Shown: positions 1-12,393 of the stretch, piece by piece
Layout of the letters: each line of letters opens with the position of its first letter
Position numbering within the stretch: the first letter of the stretch is position 1
Assembly: GCA_936450465.1 (NCBI GenBank)
Contig: OW388290.1
Span: forward strand, 25,905,457-25,969,456
Reading direction: 5' to 3'
Origin: Gibbula magus
Taxonomy: Eukaryota; Mollusca; Gastropoda; Trochida; Trochidae
DNA: 64,000 nucleotides
Translations under genes and position numbers: made by a program
The notes under the pieces: model-generated
Database searches by the model: none
Seen by the model: the letters and a program-made list of their open reading frames with translations, nothing else
Told to the model about the DNA's origin: nothing

Positions 1-1031
1 CATCTTGTCTGAAATCTCAAATTCGCATGAGGCCTACACATCTACCTCTCACACTGAAGAGTTCCACACCACTGTCGCGTTATATACGTCGCACCATTTT
101 CTTTCAATGCGGATAACCGTTTTCTATGGATACGGCTTATCGGGCCGTGTAATGAGATGTGGCACAGCGCCTTCGAGGGCATTAAGCACAGGGGTTCGAA
201 TCGCTGTTTTGACAATATTTTCTAAATTCAAAGTCTAGATTGTTGCATTCATATGGTGTTTATGTACGATATTGTGAGCTCATATTCCAAATTTGAGCGA
301 AATCGGATAAGAAATAAGACTTTGAGATAAATAACCCCGCTATTGATAACCACGCCCCCTCAATCAAGGGAGATAACTGTTGTTTTGCCCGAAAAACAAA
401 CGCACGTTACCAGTTTGGCCAAGGCGAGTCACTTACATTCCGAATGATTTGCTTAGTTATTGTCTGCGAAACGGAAATATCGAATGAAATAAATCATTAG
501 GTATTCTGATTATTAGTTCGATAAATGTATTAACACATTTGACAAACAATGGAAACACCGGAAAACGAATACGGAAGTATGGCAAATGTGGAATGACGAA
601 CATACAATGGCCATTGTGCCGATTGATAGGCAGTTTTCATAAATAAATGTATCCGATTCTACTTTAAAGCTTCTCTTTTGTCTTTTGTCTAAATGAAGTT
701 AGAGAAAAATCAATGGGACACACAGAAAGGCAAAAGACGGGTCTATATGTTCAATACATTTTTTTGTGAGAAAGCAAAGGTTATTGAATCGCACGTAGGA
801 ATAGTTTGGCCTTCCGGTCTTCGATCAGAACTTCGTAGAGCAAGTGTCCTCCCTTATGTCTTTATATCAATAGCGGGGATATATCTCAAATCTTTATTTC
901 TTAACCGATTTCGCTCAAATTTGGAATATGAGCTCACAATATCGTACATAAACATCATATGAATGCAACAATCTAGATTTTGAATTTTGAAAATATTGTC
1001 AAAACAGCGATTCGAACCCCTGTGGCATTAA
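1..1031. repeat. Inverted-repeat element
   Basis: Bases 192-352 and 867-1031 are near-identical inverted copies of about 160 bp, each containing a GGGGTTCGAATCG box that resembles a tRNA B box. Bases 1-130 also recur inverted at about 3030-3150. This looks like a nested pair of mobile elements, perhaps tRNA-derived at the outer edge. The middle has no credible gene. Confidence 0.6.
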
Positions 1032-1040
1032 GCATCCTAT

Positions 1041-1700
1041 CTTGAGAATTCAACTGATAATCTAGAAAATTCAACTTAGTATTTTGCAAATTCATCTTAG
1101 TATCATGACAATTCATGTTATTATTTTGAAAATTCAACTGAAATAGGGCCAAGCTACGATATTATTCCGCACATTTTATCTTGAATGTCCAATTTTGACA
1201 AATAGTCCCTTTAAAATTAAACTTGAATAGTGAACTTGGTGTCTTGAAAATTCAACATATTTTCTTCAAAATTCAACTTAATAATTTGAAAAATCATCTA
1301 AATATCTTGAAAAATCAACTTATTATCTCGAATGTTTACAAGGTGATGCCAATGATAAAACAATGTAATTACATGATTTGAACGTTTTACATATTGAAGT
1401 TTAAAAGTTTAAATAAGAATATTTTAAAGTATAATTACAATTTGTTATTGTTGTTTATTCAAGTTGTAGTTACAAATTAAAAATTAATTATCTTGAAATT
1501 TAGGGTTTAATTTTCAAAATAGTCATATGAATTTTCCAAATAGTAAATTAAATTTTCAAGATACTAAGTTAATGTTTTTGATACTTAGTTAAATTTAGAA
1601 TAGTAAGTTGAATTTTCAAGATACCTACTTGATCTTTCAAAAAATTAAATTGAATTTTCAACTTAGTATCTTGAATTTCAAGGTAAAACCTTAAGATTTC
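1041..1700. repeat. Two facing arrays of a degenerate ~27-bp repeat
   Basis: The phrase CTTGAAAATTCAACTTAGTA recurs imperfectly at 1041-1330, and its reverse complement recurs at 1500-1700, so the two arrays could fold on each other. No coding potential. Confidence 0.5.
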
Positions 1701-2182
1701 AAGATAAAAGATACTGAATAATAGCGTAGTGTAGGGTTGATGAATTTGTGTAATTTAAACTTTTAAAACAACATACATTCGATGAAGTGTCATAACCTTA
1801 ACAATATGAAATAAAACATGGTGGTATAAGTTAATAAGTAAATATATGAATTGCCCATCACTTGATCAATCAATTATGAATACTATGCATGGTGTTTTTG
1901 ATTTTCTAATTCGAAAACCTTTTCTATAGAATAAAATGTTTCATCATTGTTTACTTTTCCTTTTAAAATAAAATATAATGTTTACAAACTTACCATTCAC
2001 TAGGAAAACGCCTGATTTGTCCTACATGTTTTAACTTGGAGGAGAGTAAATGCATCTGACAATTCGGAGAAGATCATGAAATACATATAGAGCATAAATC
2101 GCCATTAGTTTTGCGCATGATAAGGTGCGTTGTTGCTTGCATTTCAGAAGCAAGAACATGTTTACTTAAACTTTGTTTTAAG

Positions 2183-2310
2183 TAGGAGAATGTCCGAAAA
2201 CTGGCCATTAGTTTTGCTCGTGGAGCATTTTTTCGGCCTAACGGCCTCAAACATGGCCTCAAACATGGTCCACGTGCAAAACTAATGGCCAGTTTTCGGA
2301 CATTCTCCTA
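2183..2310. repeat. Long hairpin
   Basis: Arms of about 43 bp (2183-2225 and 2268-2310) are almost perfect inverted copies around the phrase AAAACTGGCCATTAGTTTTG, with a short loop. It is probably a small foldback transposon. Confidence 0.6.
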
Positions 2311-2349
2311 CACGTAAACACGTACACCTGGTAGTTCTCAATGTTACAG

Positions 2350-2416
2350 TTACGCGACCGGAAAATCGAACCCCGGTCTGCCGGGCGATGAACGGACACT
2401 CTACCAACTGAGCTAC
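2350..2416 (-). pseudogene. tRNA-like sequence (pseudo-tRNA or SINE head)
   Basis: Minus strand carries a good A box (TAGCTCAGTTGGTAGA) and B box (GGTTCGATTTT). The acceptor and anticodon stems do not pair, and the first 11 bases are duplicated. A tRNA-derived SINE or dead tRNA is more likely than a working gene. Confidence 0.4.
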
Positions 2417-2902
2417 AACTGAGCTACATCACGGGATATCGCGTGAGGGCATTGTCATCTTATGATGTATTTATTTGTTATTGAAAACTAGTTTCAGCAA
2501 AGCAAAACGATGTAAAACAATAATGTTTGCAATCTTATAAATATGGTTTACCATATATACATGTATTTCTGATTGTTTGATAAATAATAAGCAATGGAAG
2601 AACATATTCGCCAAATGTCAATACGAGTTTAGTGTCATCATATAATAGATCTTAATAATACATGTACATGCAGGACGAAGTAACATTACTATCCATAGTG
2701 GTCAAGTGTTGATGATAAACAAGAGCCATATCAAAGATAGTCAGTAATATGCATTTCATGTAATGTATGATGATGTATCATCCCGAAAGTTTATTCACCT
2801 ACATGTGTATCGTAGGGCAAATATCATGTACTTTGATGTTCATTATTACATCATATATAATACAAATGAATCACAATATATCCATGTATAAAATAATCAT
2901 TC

Positions 2903-3290
2903 TTAAAGGCACTGTAGCACGTTTTTTGCATATTACGTTTGCTCAAATTTGTCATTTATTATTGAAGTGTATACAATATATTGGTACATTAATGAGTAAA
3001 ACACCTCATTACACGACCAGATAGGCCATATCCATATACAATGGTTATCCGGAAAATGGTGCGACGTCTAAAGCGACAGTGGTGTGGAACTCTTCAGTAT
3101 GAGAGGTAGATTTGTAGGTCTCGTGAGAATTTGAGAGCAAAGACACCAAGATGGCTAATCATTCCATCATTTTACCTTATTTTAAACTATACTCTGAGTG
3201 TTTAGGTATCGCTACATCAATCAGATCACTTGTACTACCTTCGAGCGGCCATTTTAATGTGAACACATTAAAATGGCCGCTTGATGGGAA
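2903..3290. mobile_element. Truncated TTAA-type MITE, family 1, with perfect palindrome
   Basis: Starts TTAAAGGCACTGTAGCACG like the intact copy at 12394. It then joins a segment that repeats bases 1-130 in reverse and a 38-bp perfect palindrome at 3244-3281. The right terminal repeat was not found. Confidence 0.5.
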
Positions 3291-3499
3291 ATGGACTCGC
3301 AAGGCTTAACCGAACCATATACATTCGTTTAAGAACTCTTTGTTCGGCCTTTGCAACACGTATTTACATTTATATGAGAGGATGCAGCTGTAGAGCAACA
3401 ACTCAGTTGCAGTTTCAAGTGGACAAACGGAGAGAACAATAGGACTTACAATAGGAGTGGTGTCAAATTGCAAGACACTACGACTCATATGGTGTAGGT

Positions 3500-4240
3500 A
3501 TTAGAGTAGCAACGTTCTATAATACTTAACTTTTACAGCGGGACTATGTCTTTGTGACACACGATTACAGCACAGCGTTTTTTAGCAAAGCGAAGGGAGG
3601 CTTTACCAGTGACAGCAAATAAATGTTCAAAGTAGATCGTTGTAGCATCCCTTACTACGTACACAAGCGTTTTGGGTTTATTCTCAATCAATCAATCTTT
3701 GTTTAATACTTAAAAGCAACAGGCCTGTAGTACATTATGCAAAGGTACACATTAATACAGGTGAATATACATGTCATTATTAAGCTTATTTGTTATGATT
3801 CTTTTCTCAATTTAATTGCGTAGTATATGCACATAGCAACATTCTGAATTACATTACGATTAGTACAATTTAATAATCACGTTTATAATGGGTTTATTCA
3901 TAGCATTCTGTTCGTCAGCTGGATGAATCGTTACGAATGGATGAATCTGTACGTTTGCATTACTTTATCATACCGAAATCTGTATTTAATATTTGCTAAT
4001 CATTGTTTAAATAATCTAAAACATTGCGACGATCGGGGCTTAACCGTTAAATTTAAAGACTGTTATATATGTCATGTCATGTAAGATAATAAGTCAATAA
4101 AATGTTGAAAATAACGTTAAACATAGTTTAAACTTCTAAACTCCAGTAAATTCGATATAAAAGACCCTTTCCATTTTTTATATTTTAAACAATGGAGCAT
4201 TTAGTACACACCACTAACACGTAATCACGACAGGAGTCAC
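3500..4240. other. No feature recognised
   Basis: AT-rich DNA with no convincing exon, repeat array or RNA gene on either strand. Confidence 0.4.
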
Positions 4241-4742
4241 TTAAAGGTGCATCCATTGTGTTTCATAAAATTTAATTTGGCTTTAATACGTTCCAACACA
4301 TCATATGTGCTGTTTACAATACAAACAAATTCACTCAGCTTGCATATTCATCCCCAATCGCCAAACATATCATAATTACTAGTTTCCAATTAAAATCATG
4401 TAACATCATTATGTATGACTGTGCAGAAACCGAAAGTGCACGTCCTATTTACATGCACAGTAGTTATATGAGCTATTGAACATTATCAACCCAAATTTGT
4501 TATTTTGTCTGGTTTAAATAAGATTCCAAAATTACATTTGACTCATTGGCGCGCGCCACATATTGTGCATTGTCCGGTTTTCGATCAGAAATCGAATCTT
4601 TTACCTTCATATTGTCAATATTCAAAGTCGAGTATCATTAAAATGGTAGTTTTCGGTAACAGTTGGTACTTCTCGATGAAATAAGACCATTTATAACGTT
4701 TGCCATATTTGACCCCCAACAACACAATGGATGTACCTTTAA
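4241..4742. mobile_element. TTAA-type MITE, family 2
   Basis: About 500 bp bounded by TTAAAGGTGCATCCATTGTG and its reverse complement, with TTAA at both ends. Related, decayed copies lie at 6294-6757 (inside a CUB-gene intron) and 38343-38560. It has no coding capacity. Confidence 0.7.
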
Positions 4743-5640
4743 TACCAATACCTCAACAGTCTTCACTAAACCCGGTCACAATGACACTCGTGTAGTCCCC
4801 CTCTCGACAAACTCAAGTGCAAGCATCCACAATAGTGACGTGTTATGGGACATCTATTCGGAATGTATAGACCAATAGTCATGTGACACATATAAAACAA
4901 TCCATATATTCTAGGACACAGTACAGCTGCACCCCTAAGGTTTGGTCACCTGCGAGTGTGTATAAGTCCAAAAGTCGTGTAATTTGTGAAACTTCAATGT
5001 ACCATAGTATGAGGAAAATGAAACATAGTTTTGTGTTATCACTTCAGAGGTGACGGCTTAATAACATTATTTCACACCACTAAGGTAACCGTAACAGTTT
5101 TAGCAACTCGTTGAAGTGACAAGGGGTTGCCATTTAGCAAAAATACACTATTCATTTTCTGTAGAATCTAAAATAAATTCTAAACAACGTCAAACATTAG
5201 TCATGTATCATCCGTGATACAAATGTAGTCATTCAATAACATTGTAACGTAATATTTCTCAATAAGTCGATATAGAATCTAAAATTCCAAAATAAAGGAA
5301 ATCACAATTTTGAAAATCGAACCGCTCTACCGCGGCCGGTTTCATCCAGTCAACGTTAAAAAGTGCATTCCTAATCTGACGATTACATGATAAATGTGTG
5401 ATTTATTTTTAAACACACGGATAATAATGTCCACATGAACTAACAATGCTTGTCCATCTTTAAGTATTTACCTACAATGCTTTCACGTCAAAAGCCCGGG
5501 GACACACATCATTAGCTTGATGACGTCACAATTGTGTAACATAACCGTTCTGACAATCTACATTGTATTGGTAGTGCCGTTTCTAGATATACACTATTTA
5601 TTTTAAAATACTGAAGACTGATTTTGGATGATGAATAGAA
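4743..5640. other. No feature recognised downstream of the CUB gene
   Basis: Apart from the possible last CUB exon just to the right, I see only AT-rich sequence here. Confidence 0.35.
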
Positions 5641-5647
5641 TCTCACC

Positions 5648-8615
5648 TTAGTGATTTTCTAAATGGTGGTGTAAGTACTGATTTACTGTAAGATTGTGGA
5701 ATGGTGAATACAAGCTTACTTTGTACATTTAACAAAGCCTAAATGTTTATTTCAGCACTGTGGCTCACTATTTTATAAAAGCATGCTAAATTATATAACA
5801 AATGGAATGCAATGAGACGAGAGACTAAAATTGCGAAATTTCAAAACTTTTCATCTAATTTGAATAACCTTTATAGTATACACTTGTCTGTTGTTTATAA
5901 ATAAAAAAAAAGATTTATGATTGTAAATGTAATTTGTAGATAATGTTCAAATGGTTTACATTAATTACTTCGAGTTTATTTTTAAATATATCAAAACTAT
6001 ATCCCCCAAAAGGTAATATATCAGGCATCTTACTTGACCATGAGAAGGAGAATCCTGTTTTTGCGTTTGAGAAGTCACTGGTGAAGCGCATCCAGAACGC
6101 CTTCCCGTAGAGTGTGGGCATTGTTGATCCTGTGAACTGACCGATGTATCGTCCGTGAGGTCCGAGCTCTCGCACCTACGGGGAGAAGTGAAATTTAATG
6201 ATGTGGCGGTGTAGCTTCGAATTCTCTTTATGATTTAGGTATAAAAAGTTGAATACTCAACACTTTAAGGAAATATTGTTGATTGTTGGTCATTTAAAGA
6301 GCCACTGAATTTATTTTTCATAATATGTTATTTTTGCTACCATACATGCCAAAATACCATATGTACTGTTTTAAGTTCAATAATTGCCTTTACATTGCAT
6401 ATTCATACCCTATCGCCAAATAGGTGGTAATTACTTACCTAATGACTATCGAGCAATAGCCTTTTATATGTCAGAAATCGAAATTACACGTCCCATAACT
6501 ATGTTGCAATTAACTAGCTGCAACTAGTAGTAAACCTTACCAACCCATATCTGTGTTTTTGTCTGTTTAAAGTAAATTTCCAAAATTATGTTGAACTAAT
6601 TGGCGGACGTCATTGTCCGATTTTCGATCATTTCTCACGACTTTCACTAAAACATTCTCACTGTGCTGTACCTTTGAGTACTTCTCGATAAAATAACACC
6701 ATTTAAAACGTTTGACATATTGTGACTCCAACAACATACTCAATTGCTTTTTAAGCTTCGGATTTAAGCAATACCATTAATTTGTTAAGCACATATACAC
6801 CTTTCGTCAGCCCAACTTCGGGTTTATTAGATTATAACATTTTTTATTAGATACTACATTTGGACACTGTTTCTATCTCAATTTATGCAATAACCTATTT
6901 ATCGATATAGATTATTGTAACTTTGGCCTCCGAGTAACTCTTTACCTCCAGCAAGTCATATCCGCCTTCTAGGTCGAAGTCGACTGGGACAAGTTTGATG
7001 ATATCGGTGGCAGATAGGATAGGCCGGATATAGAACTCGCAGTTCATGTAGTTTTCATATCTCTCCGGGTAGTTAGTCGACTTCAGACTGCCACTGGTAG
7101 TAGCGTACACATTCCTGCATACCTCTTCCTCTAGAATTAGAGAAAAACACTACATGCACTGAGTGCCTTAAAGTTTTAATGAATGGTCAGTTTCAACGAG
7201 GAAAGGAAATGTTAGATTAATAATGTGGGAAAATGTATCTACATTTACATCTATGTGTTACTTTTAGTCTAGTGATGTTTACAATGTTCGAAGCGCTGTA
7301 CAGTGCTTTCAATCAATGAGTGTAAATTATTACAATATTTGCATTATACTTACGGTCTGCAATGGTAGTCCGGACCAACACCGCGATCTGTAAATTATAA
7401 ATTTCGTCAAAGGAAAACATGTATATAGATTTTGAATTATTCGGTTTTTTTTGTCAATTCACTTAATATTCAACAGCTGCAAATGTATGTAAGATATAAC
7501 AAGTCATGGGAGATGTATGAACATCCATACACGTATGTATACTGTGAACATAGATATAATTCACATCAAACCAACAAATAAGAGGTTTGTTGCCGTGAAT
7601 ATGCAGTTGGTATTATCGATAACATGCATTAACTACAAGTTTATAAATGTAATATATTGATACATTTGGCCAACCTCTATATCAAAATATCAACAACAAA
7701 TTGAACGAGTTTTTGTGATGTTTTTATGATGATGCGTTGAGTTCATGAGATATAGAGGATATGTGTCTTTTCTTGACAATTGCCACGTTTATCTTATGTA
7801 GAAAAGTAGATATTTCACGGTTGGGACAGCCACGAGTGAAATAAAGTCTATTAACTTTTTTACCTCAGGAGATGACATAAACATGGTATTTGGCAAGGAA
7901 AAACAGATTTTCGATTTATTATATATCTTTATTTCTGTGTTTTATGTTGACGTTGAGTGATTCAGCGGTAAACCTTCCGCCTTCGCAAGCTGACAATATG
8001 ACGTCATAACATCGTCCCGATGACGTCACGCTAGTGGTGATAAGTTTTATTGTTACTCAGTAGATAGATGGTTTATGTCACTGATAGAATTGAGTATGTC
8101 ACTCCAAATTATATAAACAAATAACCTTAACATAGGAACAGGACACCTGTCCGCTATAGGATTCGTTTTTAAATATTTTGTAATTTTCTGAACGCATTTG
8201 GTGAACACCCAATCTCCTGCCTTTTACGATAAATGAACCTACTCCTCTCCTGAATTCGCCTGTGCTGAAGAGCCTATATATCACTGTTTACTTCACAAAG
8301 AGATACTCTACTTTTTACAGAAATGTATTTTGTAATCTTACGCATGCTTTGCCTTGTCGGAGATAATTGACACGACAGGGACGAATGAGACACTTGTCGG
8401 AGTCTAACACGGAAACAAGACGAGAGAGTAAACAGGATATATTTTATTTCTAACCTGATCGTTTCAAAGAATCACTTGTATTTGTACTGACCCTGGCTAG
8501 ATTTGTATTTAGCGGTGTACATGTTTTACTTCCGCATGTGTGAGGGGACAATTGTATCGGCAATTTTTCCGAAAAATATTTACCAATTACAAACTTTATA
8601 TGCAGCAGTGTGGGA

Positions 8616-8646
<31 letters not shown>

Positions 8647-8739
8647 TTAAAAAGTTTGCATGAGACTTTGAAGGACCAAAATGGTGACATCACTCCGCTT
8701 TTACAATGATACCCCCCCCCCCCCCCCCCCCCCCCCCCG

Positions 8740-8773
<34 letters not shown>

Positions 8774-9412
8774 AATTCCTGGATCCGCCTATTGTTTTGC
8801 GTCCACTGTAATTTAAACTTACAAGAGAATTTTGCTTTCTCAATTGTACAGATAAAAGACATATTATACGTGACGAACACTCAATAGACTGAATGACAAA
8901 GACATATAGTTTATAGTCAGTGGTTATTGTCTAAAATATTTACTTAAAATATCCCTTTCATAGACATTGGATTTATTGTGTCTTATGTTCAGCAACACAT
9001 TGAAAATAATATTTTGCAAGCAAAATATGTGTAATGCCTTAAACTGTTCAATCATGTCGTATCCGAAAACTAAAACATCCGAATAATCCCATCATGTACA
9101 CATGGCATTAAATTACACCAAAATAAAAGATATAACTAAACTTCGGAGAAAAAGCTTTCTGTGTTGCAGCACCCAGCCTCTGGAACAATCTCCCTCTCGT
9201 CCTGAAAACTTCTCCAACCTTGGACACTTTCAAGTCTGCATTAAAAACACATCTCTTCGCAAAATAATACCCCGATTAACTTTCCCCAAGTTCTCTTAGA
9301 ATTTCTATTGTGTGAGACATATCTAAGCGCTATGAGCATGCAATTGGATGGACGACAGCGCTATACAAATTTCCATATATATATATATACTCACGAGAGA
9401 TAAGAGAAGCAT
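5648..9412 (-). CDS. Secreted single-CUB-domain protein (multi-exon gene)
   Basis: Predicted secreted protein of about 138 residues, coded by exons 9412-9395, 7387-7354, 7130-6946, 6175-6034 and, tentatively, 5685-5648. Every junction has AG/GT borders and matching phase (0, 1, 0, 1), and the total is 417 nt including a TAA stop. Exon 1 starts MLLLSL and exon 2 continues the hydrophobic core, giving a signal peptide likely cut after TTIA. Exons 3 and 4 make one CUB domain: a first Cys, then the STNYPERY motif, MNCEF, DFDLEGGYDLLEV and a closing block with FTSDFSNAKTGFSFSW. CUB domains are extracellular binding modules. Only the first cysteine pair is present; the usual second pair is missing at both positions. 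The last exon (12 codons) rests only on splice signals and phase, so the gene may instead continue to the left. It is in the same orientation as the SRCR-ZP genes, whose first exons follow the same plan. The binding partner is unknown. Confidence 0.72.
6034..6175 (-). CDS. CUB gene exon 4: C-terminal half of CUB domain
   Basis: 142 nt, phase 0 in and phase 1 out (donor GTAAGA). It continues LLE from exon 3 with V, then reads RYIGQFTGSTMP, AFWMRFTSD and GFSFSW, the closing strands of a CUB domain. The position where CUB proteins usually have CG reads FTGS. Confidence 0.85.
6294..6757. mobile_element. Decayed TTAA-type MITE, family 2, in CUB intron 3
   Basis: Shares the order of internal blocks with 4241-4742 (the ATTCATACCCTATCGCCAAA region and the TTCTCGATAAAATAA region), with degraded ends. 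Confidence 0.5.
6946..7130 (-). CDS. CUB gene exon 3: N-terminal half of CUB domain
   Basis: 185 nt, phase 1 in and phase 0 out (donor GTAAAG). It holds both cysteines of the domain (EEVCRN and MNCEF), the SxNYP turn, and the DFDLEGGYDLLE strand typical of CUB domains. Confidence 0.85.
7354..7387 (-). CDS. CUB gene exon 2: 34-nt micro-exon
   Basis: Acceptor TTTACAG and donor GTAAGT bound a 34-nt exon reading IAVLVRTTIAD plus one base. That base joins the first two of exon 3 to give Gln. It completes the signal peptide and its probable cleavage site. It is too short to show as an open frame. Confidence 0.65.
7690..8060. mobile_element. Diverged copy of palindromic repeat family 3
   Basis: Has the facing blocks TTTCTTGACAA...GTTTATC and GATGACATAAACATGGTATT, plus the TGACGTCA-rich segment of the copies at 12925 and 53945. 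It lies in intron 1 of the CUB gene. Confidence 0.5.
8617..8772. repeat. Two long poly(C) tracts
   Basis: 30 C residues at 8617-8646 and 60 C residues with a single G (8739) at 8712-8772, separated by 65 bp. The poly-Pro and poly-Gly reading frames over them are artefacts. Confidence 0.9.
9140..9390 (+). mobile_element. LINE 3' end
   Basis: A plus-strand frame from about 9146 reads AFCVAAPSLWNNLPLVL and TFKSALKTHLFAK then stop, the usual C-terminus of a CR1/L2-type reverse-transcriptase ORF. A tail with AGCGCTAT-type motifs and a (TA)n end at 9376-9390 follows. The 5' part is missing. It sits just past the donor of CUB exon 1. Confidence 0.7.
9395..9412 (-). CDS. CUB gene exon 1: start of signal peptide
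   Basis: The 18-nt coding part starts with ATG at 9412 and ends at a consensus GTGAGT donor, phase 0. It encodes MLLLSL, which joins in frame to the hydrophobic IAVLV of exon 2. The choice of start depends on this signal-peptide fit. No clear TATA box was seen upstream. Confidence 0.65.
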
Positions 9413-9626
9413 GTCAAGGGTTGAAGAGCTCCAGCACGACTGAGGTCCTGTCGTTACTCATCACTCAACTATAAGCTGTGGCAAGGAAGTCGTCTCTTCG
9501 CGTTGTTATTAATGTAAGAGGGTCTATGCAGCTGTGTTCGACTTCAACATGTGATTCTGCGTGTCTTATTGGTTAAACATTCCAATATTATGATGACATG
9601 TTACGAAAACGTAACAAGGTGAAGTA

Positions 9627-12037
9627 CACTGTAAAAATGGTGTTTAGGATGTAAACATAATACTAAGCGCGTATCTTGTCCTGTTTTTTTTTACACGTTT
9701 AGACCCCTAAACACGTTTAGCTACATGAATGTGTTTACGAATGTGTTTAGCATCTAATCACGTTTAGCTACATAAACACGTTTAATAATGTGCTTAGCAA
9801 CTTAACACATTCCTTAACACATTTAGGTAGCTAAACGTGTTTAGGGGTCTAAACGTGTAAAAAAAACAGGACAAGATACGCGCTTAGTATTATGTTTAGC
9901 TTTCAAACACAACAAAACCTAACAATCCAACACGCCTGAAAATGAAAGCATTGCAAATGTACAAACTATTTAACTCAATGAAGACCAATTGTATATCTTG
10001 TAAATTAAAATGCTAGATCAAATCATCAGTGGCTGTTGAAAACAGTAACAAGTTTCAATGTTACACAGTCATCGCCAAAACATTCTACTACTAATGTAGT
10101 ACTACTACTAAAAAGTATATCAAACAAGACATAAATTTGGTCTGCATTAACCTCTTTTTAGAAAATAATGACTCAAAATAGGAATTCCTCGAAAAGGTTT
10201 ATTAAAAATTATGTATAAAATAACCATATACACCAAGAACACTCCTTGATTTTACCAAATATTGTATTTATAAGATAATCATTATTCTCATAATATACAT
10301 GGATAAAAGGTATCTAAAGATAAAATATATGCCTGGACAATGTTCACCTGGCAGTTAAATTTTCAGACACAAATATTTTAAAATTGGTTTTAGAATCAAG
10401 GCAATAAAGCGACATTGTTCAACAAATGATTTTCTGTACATGAATTAATAACTAAATAAATCCTTTAAAATATGTAGGGTGCTTTCTGGATTTTTTCCAA
10501 CATAACATTTTCACAACAATTTTTTTGTAGTTTACTCCCTTTAAAACATCTGTATTAAATCCAAGGATTTAGAAGGTATTTGAGATTCAGGAAGGTCGTT
10601 TGTAAACTGCATTTTATTTCCTTTGGCATCCTTCACCTGTAACATGAATGAAGAAACTTTTAGTTTACCGTCGTAATGCAACATGACAAAAAAATAACAC
10701 ATTTTATGAACATATCGTGTCTCCTGAAAACAGTTTTATAAAGGAGGTAAAGTGAAACATGTCATAGAGTAACTCATTTGGGTATATACAAATGGTTGTA
10801 CAAAATTAACTGACATCAAATCCAGTGATGAAATCAGTTTTAAAAAACTTTAATGTATTTTAGTTGGACTTCAACGTCTTGTAATAACTGATTCTGTCAG
10901 TTCGTGTTTCCTACAAAAAGGGCAAAAATTAGTATAAAAAAGTCAGAATAAAATGGCAGATACAAGCAAATCTTTTACCAAAGCATATTTATACAATAGT
11001 CTATATATTACTTAAATACAGTTCATTTGTGAAAGTCCTTACATAAAGGAATTTAGTTTAATATTTACTCACTACAGCTGAGTGAATACTTACAGTTTCT
11101 CCTTTTTCTCCATCACAGCATCTTTCTTGTCAAGGCAGAACTTCTTCTCCAACTGCATAACATAGATACATCTAAATATACTGGTCTGGTCCTAAATGAG
11201 CTATATGAGCATCAACCAAGTTTTTAATGAACATATTGTCATATGCTTCTTTCAGAACTTATTTAGTAAATACAATTGTTAAACGTCTATACCCTTATTA
11301 CACATCTTAATTCAAGTAATTCAACACAACCAGATACACTAATCAAACCTCACTACACTGGAATGTTATAGTAACATGTGGTCTATGGATATTACTTTAT
11401 TTTAGATCTATAAACATTATCACAACCCTCATATATATCATTTATATAAATAACAAATATTACTTAAATATGTATGTTACTGTTGGTGCTAAGCATATAA
11501 TATACGTACGTTAAATGACTTGTTACAAACTCCTTTGACAAATGAAAACAACATAGAAAGCAATCGGACGACGTTGTGAAACCTCAAATGAACCTACCTT
11601 ACAATGTCTTGATTGGAACCATAATTTTGTCGTTCAGGGAACATAGAGACATATATTCGCAGTAGCATCACCTTTTGGCTTCATGTGCACTTCGACTGAC
11701 CAGAAACGTGTGCATCAACAACGTGTAAATAGACAAGAGGATGTTGGCGAAATATGGCGGCCACAGGGATACACATCTGTTCTTAATTAACTCTCCCGCC
11801 CAAACTGACCAATGTAATCCGACCCATTGGGGAAATTCTCAAACATGTTTAGGAAAGTGTTTAGCCACTGGTGCAATGTCTGTCTAAACACGTTTAGAAA
11901 TGTGTTTAAAAGCTATTCATGTTTTAATAACAGATGTAATATCGTTCTTGTGTTTAGCTATTAAGCACTATGCTAAACATGTATAGCATTAAACATGTAA
12001 CGGTGGTGTTTAATTGCTAAACGCGATTTTTACAGTG
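9627..12037. mobile_element. 2.4-kb DNA transposon with CACTGTAAAAAT terminal repeats
   Basis: Ends CACTGTAAAAATGGTGTTTAG and its near reverse complement, flanked by a TA duplication (9625-9626, 12038-12039). A subterminal inverted repeat (9657-9735 and 9823-9895) surrounds copies of AAACACGTTTAG. There is no transposase frame, but the minus strand has exon-like pieces at about 11156-11101 (LEKKFCLDKKDAVMEKKEK, AG/GTAAGT borders) and 10638-10560. They could be remnants of a Myb/SANT-like accessory protein or captured exons. Family uncertain. Confidence 0.55.
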
Positions 12038-12393
12038 TAACATGGTGTTACCAGCTCTGACGACGATTGTCAGGACAGTATGTCCGAAGAAGCGATGGAA
12101 TTATGATATTAATTGACCTATATCTCATCTATTCTCAGTATAATGATACAATCAGTGTTGTTGCTGATGTAAATTTACACAACATTTTAGGATCCAACCA
12201 CTGATTTTTTAATGAAGTCTGTTGACCTTAGCCACTTAATTTTAAAACCTAAGTGTTCAAAGTTCGTCCAGTCGTTCAAGATATGGACCAATTTGTGGCA
12301 AAAAAATCATTTTGGTTATTTAATTAGTCGAATGGCTCGTCTGATGCACTGCGCCAGATGATTGCCATAAATAGTATAGTATTTCCTCATTTG

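Noticed and set aside
2350..2416. A working tRNA gene
   Set aside because: A and B boxes are good but the stems do not pair.
8580..8887. Poly-Gly and poly-Pro reading frames
   Set aside because: They come from poly(C) runs on both strands.
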